Shown here: piece by piece, positions 59,441 to 64,000 of the stretch | How positions within the stretch are numbered: the stretch's first letter is position 1 | How the letters are laid out: every line of letters starts with the position of its first letter | Origin: Membranipora membranacea | Lineage: Eukaryota > Bryozoa > Gymnolaemata > Cheilostomatida > Membraniporidae | Direction of reading: 5' to 3' | DNA length: 64,000 nt | NCBI GenBank assembly: GCA_914767715.1 | Contig: OU612066.1 | Coordinates: 36,990,283-37,054,282, forward strand | Program-made: the position numbers and the translations under genes | The notes under the pieces: model-generated | Told to the model about the DNA's origin: nothing | What the model saw: only the letters and a program-made list of their open reading frames with translations | Database searches by the model: none

Positions 59441-60084
59441 GTTGGATGAATAAAGTTTATATAATTAATATCGTTATTATTATTTTAGTGATGAATGCTA
59501 ATTAGCCACCCAACAATGATGTGTTTCCCTATCTGAAAAAAATGGGTATAATTTTGTTCTCTTTGTGTTTCCTATTCAGCCCTGCTTGACTCATGTATTA
59601 AACTGTCTTTTTGTCAAATTGTGCACAACTATGACTCAACTATGAATTATTGCCAATCCTTCTACTTTTATTTTTCAATTTCTCATACTAAATTAGTTTT
59701 TACTTATCTGTAATTCCCCCCTCACGGAATCAGATATATACCTAGGCTCATATTCTTGAAAAGAAACTCTGCATGCTGCGTAAGGCAGCTATTTTCTAGA
59801 ACTGCCGTTGATAGCATTTCTAATGTGCAGTACCAACTAGGGTTTTACCACATCGTGTTCCTTTGGTAAGACAAATGAATAAAAGAAAATTATATGGATT
59901 TAAAAAAATTCTATTATTTTGTATCTCGATGCAACCCTGGTATAATTCATCAAAGGAAATGATCAAATGGTTTTGAGTCATACAATGTACAGTGAATTGT
60001 AGCCATGAAACATCTTCATGTTGAACTTGATGTCGCTGCAGGAGGTTAGGGGGATGGGCGAAATGGATACATTATTTTGAGACT

Positions 60085-60260
60085 TGTTTGAGTTGGTTAG
60101 AGCACCTGCCCTATAATGCGCAAGCGTTCGACGTCTCGGGTTCGAATCCCGCTGCAGTTTACTAACACCTGGGCTTGATTGACTGGGAGCAACTTGGCGC
60201 CAAATATGGCGCCCTCACCCTTAAAGTACCTTTACTTCCCAGTCTCCAGCCAGAGACACA
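60085..60260 (+). repeat. tRNA-derived SINE, family 2
   Basis: Reads gagttggttagagcacctg...gggttcgaatcccgctgcagt, with well-kept A and B boxes, then actaacacctgggcttg, gactgggagcaacttggcg and a non-coding body. The anticodon arm does not fold convincingly and a body follows the B box, so I call a SINE rather than a tRNA gene. Unit A lacks it. Confidence 0.75.
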
Positions 60261-60330
60261 GTTGCCTTACCTTATCCCACAAAGAAAATTTGATGCTATA
60301 CAATCTACAAAATAAGAAACTACACACAAT

Positions 60331-60717
60331 GTCATCACAGTAGAGCCCTGATGGCAGAGTGTCTAAAATAAAGTAATCAGACAAACAGTCTGTTCCAAAA
60401 ATACAATGGCCATGTTTCTTTTAAAGTCTCTTACAGCGATGTGATTTTACAGGGTTCTACAGAGATATAGTGACAGTTTGAACTTAAAATTATAAATTAA
60501 ACATTACAATCCCAGAAATTATGACACGGTTTCATATTATAGTGATATTTATAGTGATGGAAGGAAATTGTGATAATTTGCATGATCAAAGAAAATTTTG
60601 GTGGTAAGGTCTGGGATTTTTCTTAAGTAAAGTGCAGCTGGAGTATTACATCACACAAGCCAACCCAAGAGCTTTATTTTCTGCACTTCATATAGATTCA
60701 ATCTCATATATATATAA

Positions 60718-60748
<31 letters not shown>

Positions 60749-61464
60749 AAGACCATGCATAAATAAATAAATAAAAGCAAAGCAGTCAGGTGTATTTATG
60801 AAAAATATCATTGTCTATAAATGCTGTCCTATATATAGAACGGTTATTTCAGGCTTCCAAAAATATTTTGCAAGGATGATTATCACATCTTTGACCTTTG
60901 CAATAATTATATCGAAAACAAAGAATATCAAGATGTATTTCTTGCTCTTCGAGCTAGCATTTGTTTCTATTGTAGTAAACTACATCAATCATCTAATCAA
61001 TTTATTACAAGTGTGACTGTTACAGCCTTGACATAAGGTCACTTTCTTACTTTTGTTGGACATCAGACAAAGCTAGCGTGACTGATGAATAGCTCATCAA
61101 TCAATCAAAACGAAACCTAGATTTTAAGGTTAATGACCTCTTTGCTCGAGATCACACGTATTTGTATATTTACCGCATGATTGTTTATCTCATTATAATA
61201 CCACATAGTAAAGATATCATATTTCTTGCTCTTAGATAAGGTTAGTAGATGATACGAGACTAAACTGTACACTGCAGTAATCGTAACACACTGACTGTTT
61301 TACAACCTCATTTAAAGTGAGGCCTGAAGTGAGAGCCCCATATTCTGAGCTCCTATATCGGCATATTTGTTGTACTATATTCCATATGTGCTTGCTTACA
61401 ACAGTCAACACCGCTGCTCTATATTTGAGAAACCTAGATATCTATCATATCAATTAGGTCACAA
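60331..61464. other. Upstream region of SLCO-B, with AT microsatellite
   Basis: Collinear with unit A 25000-25814 except for an AT-rich expansion around 60705-60749. It should contain the SLCO promoter, but I see no element I can name. The GTPase and SLCO starts are 2.9 kb apart here and 9.4 kb apart in A. Confidence 0.45.
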
Positions 61465-62942
61465 ATGGAGACAGCTGAAAGTCAAGCTAATGTGGAAAGG
61501 TGAGTGTGACATAATGCTTTATTATACTATATGAATGGCGCTTAACATCAATAAGAAAGTTTTTCGTAAAATTAGGTAATTATTGTGATAAATCACCGCT
61601 TTGCGGGGATAGACCTATAAATCACCATTAAAATCCCTCTGTTGCTTATTCAGAAAGGAATTCCAGCAGTACGGGGAGGAACTCACTAGCCTCATGTCCG
61701 CCACCAGAAGTGATCTGCCACAGGATGACACAAAGGTTAACGGAGAAAAGTCTCAACCCCCAGGATCACAGACAGACTCAGATGAGACCAGTCAAGGTGT
61801 ATTCTGTGCTGGATTGTATAACATTAAGGTGTTCTTGTTACTGGTTTGCCTTTTCTCAGTCCTTCATGGTTAGTGAGACATATTATCTGGAAGCATTTTT
61901 CATGTGGGTAGTTTTCTAGGATCACCTTAATTGGTGTTGATTAAGAGAGAGTTCAGCAGAATTTTAGACTGGGGAGGTCCTGAATCCTGTGACAATGTCA
62001 GTTTTTGTCAAATCAACATAATAAGAAGTTTGTTATTGTATAACAAACTCACAGAGTAAGGATATACGGAGAGGACACCACAATGATAGTTATAGTGCCT
62101 GCGGTTTTTCATTCATTGGGGGAAAATTGTCAATGTCTGCATGGAAAATCCCACTTTAACATATAAAGAGATAATGAGTTTTTGGCATCCAGGTCTGCAC
62201 AATTTCCCCCCCAGTGAATCAAAAGCCACAGGCACTATAGCTATCATTGAAGTGTCCCCTCTGCATATTCTTACTCTGGGCCAAGCTCATTCAGTAACTA
62301 TTTTTTGACAGCTATGTGCTGTAATTTGAGGTCACATATTATTGCCTTTGATACTATGCCATATCATATTGTGCGATCAGGTGTGACCGAGTGTGCACAT
62401 TTGGGGATGGTGAGATCAAGGATTTCTCTTGAAATCCTGGGTGAGATGGCGCAATTGGTTAGCGCGCTTGTAGTCTAAGTGCTCAGACTCCAAGGCGCAG
62501 GGAGTTACTTGCACAAGTAACTCCCTGCGCCTTGGAGTCTGAGCACTTAGACTAGCGCGCTTGCTATGCACTGCCAGGTGATTAGAGCCGCAGGGGTTGT
62601 GCGTTCAAGTCTCACTGGCGGAGCTTTCATTGTTGATTGTTCCAGCCCCCAGCACCCTCCGGTGTATACCTCTCCTGAGATCCTAACTCGAAACATGGCA
62701 CGACTGCTGACAAACAAACTTAGCATTGTGAAGGTCGGAAACATGTAAGCAAACAGCAGTTGGGTTGTTTTGGCACAACAGGTTTCTCTTCAGCTCACCT
62801 ATTTGTGTGAATTTTCATTTTAGGGTTTGCAATAAACGGGATCAACAATGTTAACATACCAATGTACGAGAGGCGGTTCCATCTCACCAGTACAGAGTCT
62901 GGTCTTGAGGCTAGCTTTTATAACATATCTGTTTGTTTTCTG
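61465..62942 (+). CDS. SLCO/OATP organic-anion transporter, copy B, first three exons
   Basis: Exons 61465-61499 (METAESQANVE), 61654-61868 and 62824-62942, phases 2, 1 and 0. Exon 2 encodes a cytoplasmic N terminus and then the first membrane helix (KVFLLLVCLFSVLHG). Exon 3 encodes [18 protein letters not shown] and the start of TM2. These match the OATP N-terminal region and the first exons of SLCO-A, whose exon 2 is cut by a transposon. The donor after exon 3 is intact; the remaining exons must lie beyond 64000. This copy looks unbroken as far as it goes. Intron 2 contains a SINE carrying two small palindromic inserts. Confidence 0.85.
62409..62447. mobile_element. 23-bp palindromic insertion with 8-bp flanking repeat
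   Basis: The insert 62417-62439 (arms caaggattt and complement, near-palindromic) is flanked by ggtgagat at 62409-62416 and 62440-62447. It is almost the same sequence as the insert at 58164-58185, in an unrelated place: the 5' edge of a SINE. Confidence 0.75.
62440..62720 (+). repeat. tRNA-derived SINE, family 1, interrupted by a palindrome
   Basis: The head gagatggcgcaattggttag continues after the palindrome at 62471-62554 as gcgcgcttgctatgcactg, then the B-box region gttgtgcgttcaagtc and the family body. It is the copy matching 28955-29120 in unit A. Confidence 0.7.
62462..62563. mobile_element. 84-bp perfect palindrome with 9-bp target duplication
   Basis: Arms 62471-62511 and 62514-62554 are perfect 41-bp reverse complements with a 2-base centre. 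They are flanked by gcgcgcttg at 62462-62470 and 62555-62563. The insertion splits the SINE head between its A-box segment and the rest. A 9-bp duplication would suit a Mutator-like element, but no such protein is present. Confidence 0.85.
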
Positions 62943-64000
62943 GTGAGTAATTCAATCTTTTAGTGAGTTAGCGTGTGCTTTTGGTTTGGTTTGTTATATG
63001 TATCTACTCCTTGATATCTTTACTACTGTGTTTGACGAAAACATAGTACGCAATTGTTTAATTTTCTCAAATAGGATCACGATAAACGTGCCTCACCAAA
63101 ATCTTTCATGAGGAATCTCAATCTACATTATCCAAGAAGTCTACACAGAATATTTGACAACTTTGTGTTGTGATGTATTTCACATTATAATAATTCAATA
63201 AACAGGCCAAAACCTACCATAACTATTAAAGTCAATACAACACACAGGCATTACAATATCATGGAACAATAAATGCAGTTGTTCCAGGAAGACTTCCCAT
63301 GTATTGTGCAACCATAACAGCAATAATAGTTCCAAGTATATTTTGACTTAATAAAATATGACCTTTTAATTTGCATCAGAATGGGGGTTGGAACTCACAA
63401 CTCCTGCAGTACCAATTGCCTGGCAGTGAATGGCAAGCGCACTAACCAATAGCATCATCTCGCCGTGTCCATGTCTTGCCATCCCCTCAAATGAATGGTT
63501 TGATGGTGCGTATTGGCAGGTCTGATATCCCCTACTCGGAGTTTTGTTCTCTCATCCCTCAGCACATTCCATCACAACGCAAAGATACCGCCTATCACAC
63601 ATTCTTGCAGAGACAGACTGTAAACCCAATATTGTATTCTAACTAGCCAACTTCAGATAAAATATAGGTACAATCATTTATCTCATGTGTATTGTATTAC
63701 AAGTTTCGAACCAGCACTTCCACTCAAAATTGGTCTGTCAATCCCTATTGGCCACAATAAAGCTGCGTCTACAAATCGGCTAATAATAACAAATCCGACA
63801 CAGATTATGAATCTGCTCTATAATCGTTGTCTGTCAACATGTCAGCGTTACGCTATTTACACACTGTTCATGCCTAACCGATTTCAACGCAAACTTCCAA
63901 CCCAACTTGTCTCTGATTTGCTAGTGAGGCAACTAGTTCCAGCACTGAATCACTGCTGCGCTGTTATTGGCTGAACCATTCATAATCGTTAAGATTTGAC
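62943..64000. other. SLCO-B intron 3 and end of window
   Basis: Matches SLCO-A intron 3 until about 63762, including the inverted SINE head at 63380-63470. The sequence then diverges. No exon 4 counterpart (30588-30753 in A) is present before the window ends. Confidence 0.55.
63380..63470 (-). repeat. tRNA-derived SINE head, family 1, inverted (unit B)
   Basis: The reverse complement reads gagatgatgctattggttag...aggagttgtgagttccaacc, the counterpart of 29785-29875. Confidence 0.65.

Larger units (their letters stand above)
46338..63762. repeat. Segmental duplication, unit B
   Basis: The right copy of the duplicated unit, in the same orientation as unit A. Similarity to A stops near 63762, just before the window ends. 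Relative to A it has gained a LINE near 46966, a block at 47690-48105, a foldback element at 54663-56965 and a SINE at 60085, and it lacks the A-only blocks at 11.88-12.47, 14.73-15.05, 17.76-18.58 and 19.08-25.0 kb. Confidence 0.9.

Noticed and set aside
60085-60160. A functional tRNA gene
   Set aside because: A and B boxes are good, but the anticodon arm and acceptor stem do not pair well and the sequence continues into a body shared with another SINE copy.
1-64000. CRISPR arrays, bacterial operons, riboswitches or rho-independent terminators
   Set aside because: Spliced genes, SINEs and LINEs show this is animal nuclear DNA; the hairpins found lack the context of such elements.

Overview
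The window looks like AT-rich nuclear DNA from an invertebrate animal, probably marine. The evidence is genes split into many short exons with GT/AG boundaries, an SLCO/OATP transporter with its extracellular Kazal-like domain, an animal-type guanylate-binding-protein/atlastin GTPase, tRNA-derived SINEs, 5'-truncated LINEs and several terminal-inverted-repeat elements. I cannot place it to phylum. There are no bacterial operons, CRISPR arrays or phage genes.

Most of the window is a tandem segmental duplication. Unit A (about 6.2-30.1 kb) and unit B (about 46.3-63.8 kb, unit end near the window edge) have the same layout: a short repeat block, a minus-strand 11-exon GBP/atlastin-like GTPase (A 16425-7725, B 58582-48490), then a divergent plus-strand SLCO transporter (A starts at 25815, B at 61465). 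By eye the copies differ at a few percent of bases, so each shows what the other has gained or lost: a TTAA-flanked MITE in A, a 2.3-kb foldback element and a LINE in B, and very small palindromic insertions with target duplications.

SLCO-A runs to a stop at 34908 and nearly every exon joins in phase. It carries a foldback element in exon 2, which removes the first membrane segment, and a one-base frame shift in exon 8. SLCO-B keeps the intact exon 2 but runs off the end of the window. Between the units (35-46 kb) lie a MITE, SINEs, a LINE fragment and a second copy of an unrecognised single-pass membrane-protein locus that also lies broken in unit A (19.8-22.8 kb).

The first 6 kb is mostly featureless, with a possible minus-strand coding exon near 1.4-1.65 kb. 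Exon models were built by hand from open frame, splice consensus, phase and A/B agreement; none is backed by transcripts.
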